Assembly: GCA_029781935.1 (NCBI GenBank)
Contig: JAKOVT010000194.1
Span: 1-40,463 of the forward strand
Reading direction: 5' to 3'
Length of the DNA: 40,463 nucleotides
From: Actinomycetes bacterium
GTDB lineage: Bacteria > Actinomycetota > Actinomycetes > S36-B12 > CAIYMF01
In this document: piece after piece, positions 23,635-31,197 of the stretch
Numbering within the stretch: position 1 is the stretch's first letter
Layout: every line of letters starts with the position of its first letter
Notes under the pieces: model-generated
Seen by the model: the letters and a program-made list of their open reading frames with translations, nothing else
Told to the model about the DNA's origin: nothing
Database searches by the model: none
Position numbers and translations under genes: made by a program

Positions 23635-24450
23635 GTGCCGGTGCACGTGGGCGTCTCCGGCTGGTCGTACACGAGGTGGCGCGGCGACTTCTACCCCGAG
23701 GGTCTGCCCCGCCGTCGCGAGCTGGAGCACATCGCGGAGAAGCTCGCCGCTGTCGAGATCAACGCGACCTTCTACCGGCTGCAGCGACCGTCGACCTTCG
23801 CGCAATGGCGGTCGCAGACGCCCGAGCGATTCCGCTTCGCGCTCAAGGGATCGCGCTACATCACGCACCTGAGGTCCTTGCGCGGCTGCCGCACGCCGAT
23901 GGCGAACTTCCTCGCGAGCGGCCCGCTGCTGCTGGGTGATCGGCTCGGCCCCTTCCTGTGGCAGCTCCCCGCATGGATGTCCTACGACGCGGAGCCGCTC
24001 GACGCCTTCTTGCGGCTGCTCCCGCGCAGCAGCGCCGAGGCAGCGGAGCTCGCCGCCGAGCACGACGAGCGCGTGGCCGACCGTGCATGGATCGACGTAC
24101 CCGTCGACGTGCCCCTGCGGCACGTGCTCGAGCCGCGGCACCCGAGCTTCGCCTCGCCCGAGGCGCACGACCTGCTGCGCGCGCACGGCGTCGGCATGGT
24201 GGTGTCGGACTCCGCCGGCGTCTTCCCGATGTTCGAGGTGGTCACGAGCGACGTCGTGTACGTCCGGCTGCACGGGCCCCGCAGGCTCTACCACGGCGGC
24301 TACTCCGGGCTCCAGCTCGACCGGTGGGCCGAGCGGATCACGGGCTGGCAGGCGGAGGGCTGCGACGTCTGGGTCTTCTTCGACAACGACGCCGACGGCC
24401 GCGCCCCGTACGACGCCGTGGGCCTGAGCTCGCGGCTGACGGGAGGCTGA
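23635..24450 (+). CDS. DUF72 (YecE-like) domain protein
   Basis: A 271-residue TIM-barrel-type protein of the DUF72 family. Landmarks are VHVGVSGWSYTRWRGDFYPEG at the start, then AAVEINATFYRLQRPSTFAQW, FRFALKGSRYITH, LGPFLWQLPAW, the RHPSF segment and the C-terminal DVWVFFDNDADGRAP. Members are widespread and biochemically undefined, though a sugar- or nucleotide-like ligand is often suspected. It starts at GTG 23635, 9 nt after the acidic protein gene, and ends 9 nt before the convergent TlpA-like gene. Confidence 0.88.
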   Translation: MPVHVGVSGWSYTRWRGDFYPEGLPRRRELEHIAEKLAAVEINATFYRLQRPSTFAQWRSQTPERFRFALKGSRYITHLRSLRGCRTPMANFLASGPLLLGDRLGPFLWQLPAWMSYDAEPLDAFLRLLPRSSAEAAELAAEHDERVADRAWIDVPVDVPLRHVLEPRHPSFASPEAHDLLRAHGVGMVVSDSAGVFPMFEVVTSDVVYVRLHGPRRLYHGGYSGLQLDRWAERITGWQAEGCDVWVFFDNDADGRAPYDAVGLSSRLTGG

Positions 24451-24458
24451 CCCGTGCG

Positions 24459-25121
24459 TCAGGCCGGGCCGAGGTCGACGGCGAGGTACTGCTCGACCAG
24501 CCTGCGCAGCGTGACCTCGTCGGGCACGCGGCCGACGATCCGGTGGACGACCTCGCCCTGAGGCGACACCAGGAGCGTCACAGGAGTCCCGCTGGTCCAG
24601 CCCAGCGATCCGCGGGTGCGTCCCGAGGGATCCACGACGACGGGGTAGTGCACGTTCGACGCGATGAGGGTCTCGAGCGCGGCCCGGTCGGTGTCGACCA
24701 CGTCCACGCCGACGATCTGCAGGCGTCGCCCGGCCTCGTCGTCCAGCGCGGCGAACCAGGGCAGCTCGTCGCGGCACGGCGGGCACCAGGAACCCCACAC
24801 GTTGACCACGAGGGGCGTGCCGGTCAGCGAGGCGAGACTGACGGTCCCGCCGGTCAGGCACGGCAGCTCGTCGGCGGGAAGCTCCGAGGACGCCGCCGAC
24901 GCCGACCCGCTGGGACAGCTCCGCAGCGCCGCTTCCCGGACCAGATCCGGGTCGGTAGCCCCTGGGGAGGTGCTCGAGCGCGAACCCAGGCCGGCCAGGG
25001 CGAGGATCGCGAGCACCGCGAGGGCGAGCCCGGACCCGAGCAGCAGGTTGGTCCGCCGCCGGCCGTCGGCGACGGTGGCGGTGGCGAGGGAGGGGCGGTC
25101 GTGCGCTGCGGGCCTGGCCAT
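24459..25121 (-). CDS. TlpA-like membrane-anchored thiol-disulfide protein
   Basis: A 220-residue protein with an N-terminal signal anchor (about residues 24-46) and an extracytoplasmic thioredoxin fold. The redox centre is WCPPC in VNVWGSWCPPCRDELPW, and SGTPVTLLV contains the cis-proline. Two further cysteines (RSCPSG and LPCLTGG) lie between anchor and fold. TlpA/ResA proteins keep cysteines reduced outside the membrane, for example in cytochrome c or cytochrome oxidase copper-site maturation. The ATG at 25121 has no Shine-Dalgarno; TATCAT lies 7 nt upstream, pointing to a leaderless message. A CsoR-type palindrome overlaps that -10, so copper or persulfide control is likely. Confidence 0.86.
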   Translation of the reverse strand: MARPAAHDRPSLATATVADGRRRTNLLLGSGLALAVLAILALAGLGSRSSTSPGATDPDLVREAALRSCPSGSASAASSELPADELPCLTGGTVSLASLTGTPLVVNVWGSWCPPCRDELPWFAALDDEAGRRLQIVGVDVVDTDRAALETLIASNVHYPVVVDPSGRTRGSLGWTSGTPVTLLVSPQGEVVHRIVGRVPDEVTLRRLVEQYLAVDLGPA

Positions 25122-25128
25122 GCGGGAA

Positions 25129-25147
25129 ATGATACCCCCGGGGGTAT
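25129..25147 (-). promoter_or_regulatory. CsoR/CstR-type operator overlapping a leaderless promoter
   Basis: ATACCCCCGGGGGTAT at 25132-25147 is a perfect 16-bp palindrome. It matches the ATACCCC...GGGGTAT form known for copper-sensing CsoR and persulfide-sensing CstR repressors. On the minus strand its last three bases start the -10 TATCAT (25134-25129), which is followed by 7 nt and the ATG of the TlpA-like gene. Repressor binding would therefore cover the core promoter. No csoR gene lies in the window. Confidence 0.72.
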
Positions 25148-25347
25148 AGACCCGTGGGTGTCGGGACGCTCGAGATCCTGGGCGGCAGCCGTCCGGGTGG
25201 GCTGCCGCCACCGGGGCGCCCGGTAGGGTCGGACCACCGCCCGCCCGGGTCGCCCGCCTCCACGTCGGGAGACCTCCGACGGAAGGCCGAGATGCTCCGG
25301 AGCCCGTGCGTCCGCACCCCGTGCTCGTCGTCGGGGAGCTGATCGGC

Positions 25348-26496
25348 GTGGGCGTCTCGAGCGAGATCCTCCAGCTGGGCCTGATCTTCCTGGCTGCTGC
25401 CGGCGCCGGCTGGCTCGCGCGGAAGCTGACGCTCCCGGCCGTCCTCGGCTTCCTCGCGGTCGGCGTCGTCGTGTCGCCGTTCACCCCGGGATACGTCGCG
25501 CCGCGCGAGCACGTCGAGCTGCTCGCGGAGTTCGGCGTCGTGCTCCTGCTCTTCGAGGTGGGCATCGAGATCAACCTGCACAGCATCGGTCGCGAGCAGC
25601 GCGCCCTGCTGCTCGCGGTGCCCGCGCAGGTAGCGCTCACCACGCTGCTCACCGGCGGGCTGTTCGTCGCGTTCGGCATGGTGCTCACCACCGCGCTCGT
25701 CCTCGGACTCGCTGTCGCGCTGTCGTCCAGCGTGGTCGTGGTCAACATCGTGCGGAGCCGTCGACGTCGCACCGACCGGGCGACCGAGTCCGCGATGCTG
25801 ACGTGGAGCGTGCTTCAGGACATCTGCGGGGTGCTGCTCGCTGCGCTGCTGCTCTCGGTCGCCGGCGTCTCCGACCGTGGACCGGCGCTCGCGATCGCCG
25901 GGCTGGTCGGCTTCCTCGTCGTCTCCGCCGCGGCCGCGTGGCTGCTGCCCCGAGCGCTGCGCCATCTCGGCTCCGAGCCGGACCTGTTCCTGCTCGTGTC
26001 CATCGGCGTCGGCCTCGGACTCGCAGGTCTGGGGGCCGTCGTCTTCGGCGTCCCCGCCGCCCTCGCGGCGTTCATCGCCGGCCTCGCCGTCGCCGAGTCG
26101 CCCGAGTCGGTGACCGCGCGACGGCAGCTCGTGCCCTTCCGCGACGTGTTCGCCGTCCTGTTCTTCGTGTCGGTCGGCACCCTCATCAACCCGCAGGCCG
26201 TCCTCGCCGGGCTGCCGTGGCTCGCCCTCGTGCTGGTCGCGCTCGTCGTGACGAAGGTGGGCGTTGCGGCGCTGGCCGCGAGGTACGCAGGGGTGTCGCG
26301 GCCGCTCCAGCTCGCGGTCGGGATCGGGCAGGTCGGCGAGCTGAGCTTCGTCCTCGCGTCCCTGCTCGTGACCGCCGGTCTGCTGTCGGGGGAGATCTAC
26401 GCCGCCATGCTGAGCGCAGTCGTGATCAGCATCGCGGTGTCGACGGTCGTCGTGCGGCTGCACTGGACGCGTTCGCCCGCACCCGCCGTTCTCTAG
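25348..26496 (+). CDS. Kef-type cation:proton antiporter (CPA2 family)
   Basis: A 382-residue membrane protein with about twelve hydrophobic helices, the usual CPA2 number. Typical segments are VLGFLAVGVVVSPF, the LLLFEVGIEIN motif that holds a conserved acidic residue, LALSSSVVVV-like substrate-region helices, LQDICGVLL, and a C-terminal GVGQVGELSFVLA-type motif (here GIGQVGELSFVLAS). It should exchange K+ or Na+ for H+. There is no RCK/TrkA-N domain, so gating would come from elsewhere. GGGGAG lies 9 nt before GTG 25348; in-frame GTG 25306 would add 14 residues. Its stop shares CTAG with the convergent GGDEF-EAL gene. Confidence 0.85.
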   Translation: MGVSSEILQLGLIFLAAAGAGWLARKLTLPAVLGFLAVGVVVSPFTPGYVAPREHVELLAEFGVVLLLFEVGIEINLHSIGREQRALLLAVPAQVALTTLLTGGLFVAFGMVLTTALVLGLAVALSSSVVVVNIVRSRRRRTDRATESAMLTWSVLQDICGVLLAALLLSVAGVSDRGPALAIAGLVGFLVVSAAAAWLLPRALRHLGSEPDLFLLVSIGVGLGLAGLGAVVFGVPAALAAFIAGLAVAESPESVTARRQLVPFRDVFAVLFFVSVGTLINPQAVLAGLPWLALVLVALVVTKVGVAALAARYAGVSRPLQLAVGIGQVGELSFVLASLLVTAGLLSGEIYAAMLSAVVISIAVSTVVVRLHWTRSPAPAVL

Positions 26497-28517
26497 GACG
26501 TCGAGGACGAGCCGGCCGAGCTGAGCTCCTCGACGTCGGTGCGCGGCGTCATGCCGTGCTCGGCGTAGAGCTCGAGGAGCTGGTCCGCCGGCATCGGGTG
26601 CGCGTAGAGGAAGCCCTGCGCGAGGTCGCAACCGAGCCGGCGCAGGTGGTCGGCCGTGGCGCGCGCCTCCACACCCTCGGCGACGGCGACCATCTGGAAC
26701 TCGTGCGCGAGGTCGGTCACGACGCGCACGAGGACCTCGTTGCCGTTCTCGAGGTCGACGATGAACGAGCGGTCGATCTTCAGGGTGTCGACGGGCAGGT
26801 CGCGCAGCTGGCTGATCGACGTGTTCCCGATGCCGAAGTCGTCGAGCGCGATGGTCGAGCCCATCGCCGCGATCTTGCGCAGGGTGATGGCGGCCCGCTC
26901 GGGGTCCTGCACGATCGCCGACTCGGTGATCTCGAACTCGAGCAGCTGCGCGGGTACGTCGTACTCCTCGAGCAGCGCGGCGATCTTGTGGTCGAGGTCG
27001 GGCTCGGAGAGGTTGAGCGCAGACAGGTTCACGGCCACCTGCACCTCCCAGCCGGCCCGCCGCCAGTCGCGCAGCTGGCTCAGCACCAGCTCGAGGACCT
27101 TGCGGGTGAGGCTGTGCACGAGGCCGGTGCGCTCGGCGAGCGGCACGAAGTCGCCGGGCGGGATGTTGCCGCGGGTCGGGTGGTTCCAGCGCAGCAGCGC
27201 CTCGAGGCCCACGATGTCCCCGGACGCGAGGTCGATCTTGGGCTGGTAGTGGATGCTGAGCTGGTCGTCGCTGCTCAGCGCCTGGCGCAGGTCTCCGAGC
27301 AGGATCAGCTTGGCGGTCGAGCTCGAGTCGCCGCCGGGGTCGTAGACGCTGAGACCGATGCGCCCGGCCTTCGCGACGTACATCGCGATGTCGGCGTGCT
27401 TGAGAAGCGTCGTGATGTCGTCCGCGTGGTCGGGCAGCACCGCGAGGCCCACCGACGTCTCGACGTGGAGCACGAGCCCGTCCATGTGGAAGGGCTCCGC
27501 GAACTGCTCGAGCACCCGCTGCCCGAACATCACGCCGTCGTCGACGCTGCGGACGCTCGACAGCAGGATGGCGAACTCGTCGCCGCCGAGCCGCGCGACC
27601 GTGTCGGTCGACCGCACGATGCTCGACAGTCGCGAGGCCACCTGCTGCAGGAGCTGGTCGCCGCGGTCGTGCCCGAGCGAGTCGTTGATCTCCTTGAACG
27701 CATCCACGTCGATGATGAGCAGTCCGAGCTGGGTGCTGTTGGCGGTGGACTGCTCGCTCGCGACCTCGAGACGCTGGGAGAGCAGGCGCCGGTTGGGCAG
27801 CCCGGTCAGCGGGTCGAGCAGGGCGAGGCGCGCGTTCTCCGACGCCGAGGCGCGCAGCACGCGGCTGGCGCGGCGGACCGTGCGGAAGAGCAGCAACCAC
27901 ACGGCGACGAGGCAGCCGGCCACGAGCAGCGCTACCCGCTGCAGCGCCTGCGAGGTAGCGGCCCAGTTCGAGGAGTAGTCGAGGACGACCTGCGCGACGG
28001 CGACGGGCGCGCCGTTGCCCTTGGCGCGCACCGGGACGTAGACGTCGAGCACGGTCTCGGCGTCCGACACCACGCGGGAGCCGTCGGCGCTCGCGGGACC
28101 GGCGCTCTCGACCTGCGTCACGATCTCGGCCGTCGGCGTGGAGGAGCCGAGCGCGAGGTCGAGCCGCTCGGTGTCCGGGAACGCGTACGACGTCGAGTCC
28201 GCGTTCGAGTCGTAGATCGGTCGGCCGGACGGCACGAAGATCCGCACCTCGCGCAGGTCGGAGTCCAGTCGCAGGTTGCGCGCCAGAGCCTGCGTCGACG
28301 CGGGCGAGAGCTGCTCGGCGGTCCACTCCTTGAGCGGCACGTGGTCGTTCACGCCCGTCTTCACGTACGCGACCGCCGTGCGCACCGCGTCGTCGAGCGC
28401 CTGCTGGCGCATGAACTGGCTCTGCGTGAGCACCAGGGCCACACCGAGCGCGGACATGGCGACGATGCTCACGACCGCGAACGTCGTCGTGAGCGTGCGA
28501 TGCCGCCGGCGTGCCAT
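26493..28517 (-). CDS. GGDEF-EAL cyclic-di-GMP synthase/phosphodiesterase
   Basis: A 674-residue membrane-bound enzyme. Helix 1 (about 10-32) and helix 2 (about 190-210) frame a periplasm-type sensor domain. The GGDEF domain keeps GGDEF at about 311 (RLGGDEFAILL), so cyclic-di-GMP synthesis is possible. The EAL domain keeps GLEALLRW (about 437), VNLSALNL, E in FEITESAI, DDFGIG and KIDRSFI, so hydrolysis is also possible. Both active sites look intact; which dominates cannot be read. GGAAGGGGG precedes ATG 28517. It follows the LamG gene by 62 nt on the same strand and ends the probable TasA-SipW-LamG operon. Control of surface matrix by cyclic-di-GMP is the natural hypothesis. Confidence 0.93.
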   Translation of the reverse strand: MARRRHRTLTTTFAVVSIVAMSALGVALVLTQSQFMRQQALDDAVRTAVAYVKTGVNDHVPLKEWTAEQLSPASTQALARNLRLDSDLREVRIFVPSGRPIYDSNADSTSYAFPDTERLDLALGSSTPTAEIVTQVESAGPASADGSRVVSDAETVLDVYVPVRAKGNGAPVAVAQVVLDYSSNWAATSQALQRVALLVAGCLVAVWLLLFRTVRRASRVLRASASENARLALLDPLTGLPNRRLLSQRLEVASEQSTANSTQLGLLIIDVDAFKEINDSLGHDRGDQLLQQVASRLSSIVRSTDTVARLGGDEFAILLSSVRSVDDGVMFGQRVLEQFAEPFHMDGLVLHVETSVGLAVLPDHADDITTLLKHADIAMYVAKAGRIGLSVYDPGGDSSSTAKLILLGDLRQALSSDDQLSIHYQPKIDLASGDIVGLEALLRWNHPTRGNIPPGDFVPLAERTGLVHSLTRKVLELVLSQLRDWRRAGWEVQVAVNLSALNLSEPDLDHKIAALLEEYDVPAQLLEFEITESAIVQDPERAAITLRKIAAMGSTIALDDFGIGNTSISQLRDLPVDTLKIDRSFIVDLENGNEVLVRVVTDLAHEFQMVAVAEGVEARATADHLRRLGCDLAQGFLYAHPMPADQLLELYAEHGMTPRTDVEELSSAGSSSTS

Positions 28518-28579
28518 GTGCGTGCCCCCTTCCTGCTCTCGTGCCGCTCCTGCCGTGCGCCGCGGGTCGTGCCCGCCGT

Positions 28580-29467
28580 TCACCAGTGGTTGGCGCCCCA
28601 GAGGTCGGCCACCTCGGCGCCGGACAGCGCCCGGCCCTCCCAGATGGCGAGCTCGTCCTGCCGCAGCGCTGCCTGGTTGCGCGACCCGGTGATCACGGTC
28701 GCGACGTTCTGGTCCCAGCCGGCGCGCCAGTAGCCGGTGTACGCCGGTCGCGGCGACGCCACGATCCCTGCGGCCACCTGGACCCCGTCGACGTACAGGC
28801 GCGCCGACGTCCCGGACAGGGTCGCGACCACGAGGTGCAGCACGTTGTCGGTGACGCGGGCCGGGCTCGTGAGGAGCACGTTGCCGGTCGTCGTGGCCAC
28901 CTGGAACACGGCGCGCCCCGAGCGGTCGAGGAGGAGCGCGCGATCCTGCACGGTCGATCCCGCGGTCGCGGAGTCGCCGAAACCGACGATCCGTCCGCCG
29001 TTGAGCGAGGTGCTGCGGATCCACGTCGCGATCGTCAGGGTCGTCGGCGACGTGACGGGTGTCGCGGAGACGACACGGCCCGTGCTGCCCGCGTTGCCGA
29101 GCTGGCGCATCGCGTACGTCGTGTCGCAGGTGACCAGACCGGTGTTGGCGGTGCCGAAGGTGACGCCGTTGCCGGTCAGCGTCCCCGTGCGTCCGTGCCC
29201 GCTGCCGTCGGTGATCGTCGTCGTCCCGGTCACCTCGGAGAACCGCCACCACAGCGACGGCAGGTAGGACGGGCTCCCGAGCAGCGTCGCGTAGGGGGTG
29301 CCTCCGCCGCAGGCGGCCCGGGTGGTCGCCGACGTCGTGGCCGCGGCGCTGGAGGTGTACTGCGCCGACGTCGTGCTCACGAGCGGAAGGACCGAGGCCA
29401 CGACGGCCAGACCGGCCGCCAGCGGCAGTCGGAGACGACGAGCGGTGTCACGCGGCAGTCGACGCAT
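28580..29467 (-). CDS. secreted LamG-domain (concanavalin A-like) protein
   Basis: A 295-residue exported protein. A signal peptide covers about residues 1-36 (LPLAAGLAVVASVLPLV, cleavage likely near TTSAQ). A LamG/laminin-G-like jelly roll fills residues 60-290: SLWWRFSEVTGTTT opens it, then DGSGHGRTGTL, TIATWIRS, LHLVVATLSG, ARLYVDGVQVA and a closing DELAIWEGRALSGAEVADLW. Such domains bind sugars or proteins at the surface. AGGAG lies 7 nt before ATG 29467, and the first 20 nt overlap the end of the signal peptidase gene. In the operon with a TasA-like protein it may be a minor matrix or tip component; that is inferred. Confidence 0.82.
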   Translation of the reverse strand: MRRLPRDTARRLRLPLAAGLAVVASVLPLVSTTSAQYTSSAAATTSATTRAACGGGTPYATLLGSPSYLPSLWWRFSEVTGTTTITDGSGHGRTGTLTGNGVTFGTANTGLVTCDTTYAMRQLGNAGSTGRVVSATPVTSPTTLTIATWIRSTSLNGGRIVGFGDSATAGSTVQDRALLLDRSGRAVFQVATTTGNVLLTSPARVTDNVLHLVVATLSGTSARLYVDGVQVAAGIVASPRPAYTGYWRAGWDQNVATVITGSRNQAALRQDELAIWEGRALSGAEVADLWGANHW

Positions 29468-30161
29468 CGGCGTCTCCTGACAGGTCGCCGGCGCGACGCG
29501 GGCGCCGGACCAGGCGCCGGGCGCCGTCGACGAGAGGGGCGAGGTCCACGATCGACCGCGAGCGCAGCTCGAGGAGCGCCAGGACCAGCAGCGGGGGCAC
29601 GAACAGGATGAGCCGACCCATGGGCGAGTGGGCCCAGGCGAGCGGGACGCCCCAGCCCGGGTGGACCTCGCGCACGATGCCGCGCACCGACGTCGCGGGC
29701 GTGAGGTTGGGGTCGTCGACCTTGTTGGCGTCGCCCTTGGTCTTGATGTAGGGGTCCTTGATCGGCTGCCCGTCGGCTCCGAGGACGCCGTTGCCCTGGT
29801 TGTCGACCCGTTCCACCCGCGCCATGCCGACGATGCGGTGCGTGACGAGGGTCGCCGAGCCCACCGGGTAGAAGGTGATGATCTGTCCCACGCGCAGCTG
29901 CGACGCGTCGGTCACCTGCTGGATCACGACGCCGTCGCCGGCGGCGATCTCTGGCGCCATCGACCCGCTCGTGACGACGAGCAGCCGGTTCCCGTGCAGC
30001 TGGTACCAGAGCGGGACGGCGTACGACGCGAGGATCAGCGCCACGAAGGGGGCGATGAGCAGCGTCGGCCCCCACGAGCGCCAGCTCGCGGACGCGCGTG
30101 CCAGCACGATCGCCGAACCGCTGCGCCACGCGGGCGCGGCGACCTCCTCGACCGTCGTCAT
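29448..30161 (-). CDS. SipW-type signal peptidase I
   Basis: A 237-residue membrane signal peptidase of the archaeal/ER-like (SipW) class. After helix 1 (about 31-50) come the catalytic S67 in TSGSMAPEI, H108 in VTHRIVG in place of the bacterial lysine, and D144 in TKGDAN. A C-terminal helix (about 185-205) and a basic tail follow. SipW enzymes process TasA-family precursors, and a TasA-like gene lies immediately upstream, so that protein is the expected substrate. GAGGGGGTG precedes ATG 30161. The message passes a strong hairpin (30189-30226) before this gene, which should lower its expression relative to the upstream gene. Confidence 0.88.
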   Translation of the reverse strand: MTTVEEVAAPAWRSGSAIVLARASASWRSWGPTLLIAPFVALILASYAVPLWYQLHGNRLLVVTSGSMAPEIAAGDGVVIQQVTDASQLRVGQIITFYPVGSATLVTHRIVGMARVERVDNQGNGVLGADGQPIKDPYIKTKGDANKVDDPNLTPATSVRGIVREVHPGWGVPLAWAHSPMGRLILFVPPLLVLALLELRSRSIVDLAPLVDGARRLVRRPRRAGDLSGDADASTAA

Positions 30162-30188
30162 GTCATCACCCCCTCGTGACACGGACGG

Positions 30189-30226
30189 GCTCGGTGGCCG
30201 CTCCGCCCCCGGGGCGGCCACCGAGC
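30189..30226 (-). terminator. intra-operon attenuator hairpin between TasA-like gene and signal peptidase
   Basis: GCTCGGTGGCCGC (30189-30201) is the exact reverse complement of GCGGCCACCGAGC (30214-30226); the 12-nt loop can pair further. It begins 3 nt after the TasA-like stop codon (30230) and lies in the 68-nt gap before the signal peptidase gene. A partial terminator or 3'-end stabiliser here would make the first gene far more abundant than the next ones. Confidence 0.65.
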
Positions 30227-30229
30227 TCA

Positions 30230-30877
30230 TCAGTTGTTCTTCGTCTGCTCCGCGTCGAACGTGAGCGTCACGTTCGCCGACGCGCTGGCGAAGGCCGATG
30301 TGGTGGCGAGCGGGAGGTTCATCGCGACGCACAGGTCCTCGTTGCTGCCCGGTCCGGTGGGCAGGGGTCGGTCACCGGCCTGGAAGCCGTTGGCCTTGTT
30401 GCCGACGAGCGCAGTCGACGTGAGACCGATGGTCACGTTCGACGCGATCGCCGGGGCGCCGCCCATGTTGCCCAGCGCGCAGGCGCCCGACGGCACACCG
30501 GCGTAGACCGTGTACGACAGCACCGACGACAGGTTCTTGGTGTCCGACGTGGTCTGGCCCGAGATCGCGTAGCGCAGGTCGAGCGAGCCGGTGTTCGCGA
30601 CGTTGATGGCGCGGTAGACGGTGTCGCCGGGCGCCAGGTTGGTCGCCGGTGCGAGCGCGATGCTCGACGAGCCGTTGGCCTGGATCGCGACGTTGCCCGA
30701 CGCGTACGACACGGCGGCGGTGGCGCTGTCCTCGAAGAGCGCACCGGTCGCGAGCTGGCCGATGCCCACGAAAGCCAGGCCCACGATGGCAGCGGTGGTG
30801 ATCAGTCGGCGCCGACGCTCACGATCCGCCTTCGACTCGCGGTCGTAGGCGTCCAGCTCGGCAAGCAGCTCGTCCAT
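30230..30877 (-). CDS. TasA/camelysin-like SipW-dependent secreted protein
   Basis: A 215-residue exported protein. A charged 23-residue N-terminus precedes a hydrophobic stretch (about 26-42, TTAAIVGLAFVGIGQL) and then GALFEDSATAAVSYASGNVA. This is the hallmark of SipW-dependent precursors, as in TasA and the camelysin/M73 family. The mature part, about 165 residues, is Ser/Thr/Asn/Ala-rich and beta-sandwich-like, with two cysteines (GACALG, DLCVAM) that could form a disulfide. No HExxH is present, so peptidase activity is not supported. TasA forms biofilm fibres in Bacillus; fibre formation here is inferred. The gene is first in a likely operon with its signal peptidase, a LamG protein and a GGDEF-EAL enzyme. 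A leader hairpin spans its ribosome site. Confidence 0.83.
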   Translation of the reverse strand: MDELLAELDAYDRESKADRERRRRLITTAAIVGLAFVGIGQLATGALFEDSATAAVSYASGNVAIQANGSSSIALAPATNLAPGDTVYRAINVANTGSLDLRYAISGQTTSDTKNLSSVLSYTVYAGVPSGACALGNMGGAPAIASNVTIGLTSTALVGNKANGFQAGDRPLPTGPGSNEDLCVAMNLPLATTSAFASASANVTLTFDAEQTKNN

Positions 30878-30904
30878 GGGTTCCCCCCATCCGCGGGGGG
30901 ACCC
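30878..30904 (-). promoter_or_regulatory. leader hairpin covering the ribosome site of the TasA-like gene
   Basis: In the mRNA, GGGTCCCCCC pairs with GGGGGGAACCC around the loop GCGGAT, with one bulged A. The second arm holds the only purine-rich ribosome-site candidate (GGGGGGA) and ends at the ATG. A folded leader would therefore block translation; it could be a temperature- or ligand-sensitive switch, or simply limit expression. The structure is seen in the sequence; the regulatory role is inferred. Confidence 0.5.
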
Positions 30905-30993
30905 CTCCGTCTCCCCTCTGGGACGAGAATGTCGACGCCGGAGAGCGGAACTTGAGGAATCGCCGGTCCGCCGAACGGACGATCCCGGCCCTG

Positions 30994-31194
30994 TCAGGGG
31001 TCCTGGGCGGTCGCCCGCAGAGCGGTGTCGACCTCGCGGCGCCGCCGGCGCAGCGCCACGATCCGGTCGACCCGGTAGCGGCTGGCCCGCGGCGAGCAGG
31101 CCTCGAGCTGCAGCACCAGCATGCGACGCCGCGCGGCCAGCCAGGCGCGCTGCGCCCCTGCGTCCGCGTCCTCGCGCCCGGCCCGGTCCGACAT
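30994..31194 (-). CDS. 66-residue basic hypothetical protein, probably leaderless
   Basis: A small Arg/Ala-rich protein (WLAARRRMLVLQLEACSPR, then VDRIVALRRRRREVD) predicted to be mostly helical, perhaps a short coiled coil. I do not recognise a family. The start at ATG 31194 is chosen because TACCCT lies exactly 7 nt upstream with CAGACA 17 nt before it: a reasonable leaderless promoter. Without that, the frame extends to 31305 but with atypical residues. It is divergent from the glucose-6-phosphate dehydrogenase gene. The high arginine content is partly expected of GC-rich frames, so confidence is moderate. Confidence 0.5.
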   Translation of the reverse strand: MSDRAGREDADAGAQRAWLAARRRMLVLQLEACSPRASRYRVDRIVALRRRRREVDTALRATAQDP

Positions 31195-31197
31195 GGC

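Noticed and set aside
23260-28326. 1688-codon minus-strand open frame
   Set aside because: It is antisense to or out of frame with the DUF72, TlpA, antiporter and GGDEF-EAL genes; composition is typical of frame shadows in GC-rich DNA.
30230-30877. Peptidase activity for the TasA/camelysin-like protein
   Set aside because: Camelysin is classed as M73, but this sequence has no HExxH or other zinc site, so only the export signal and fold are supported.
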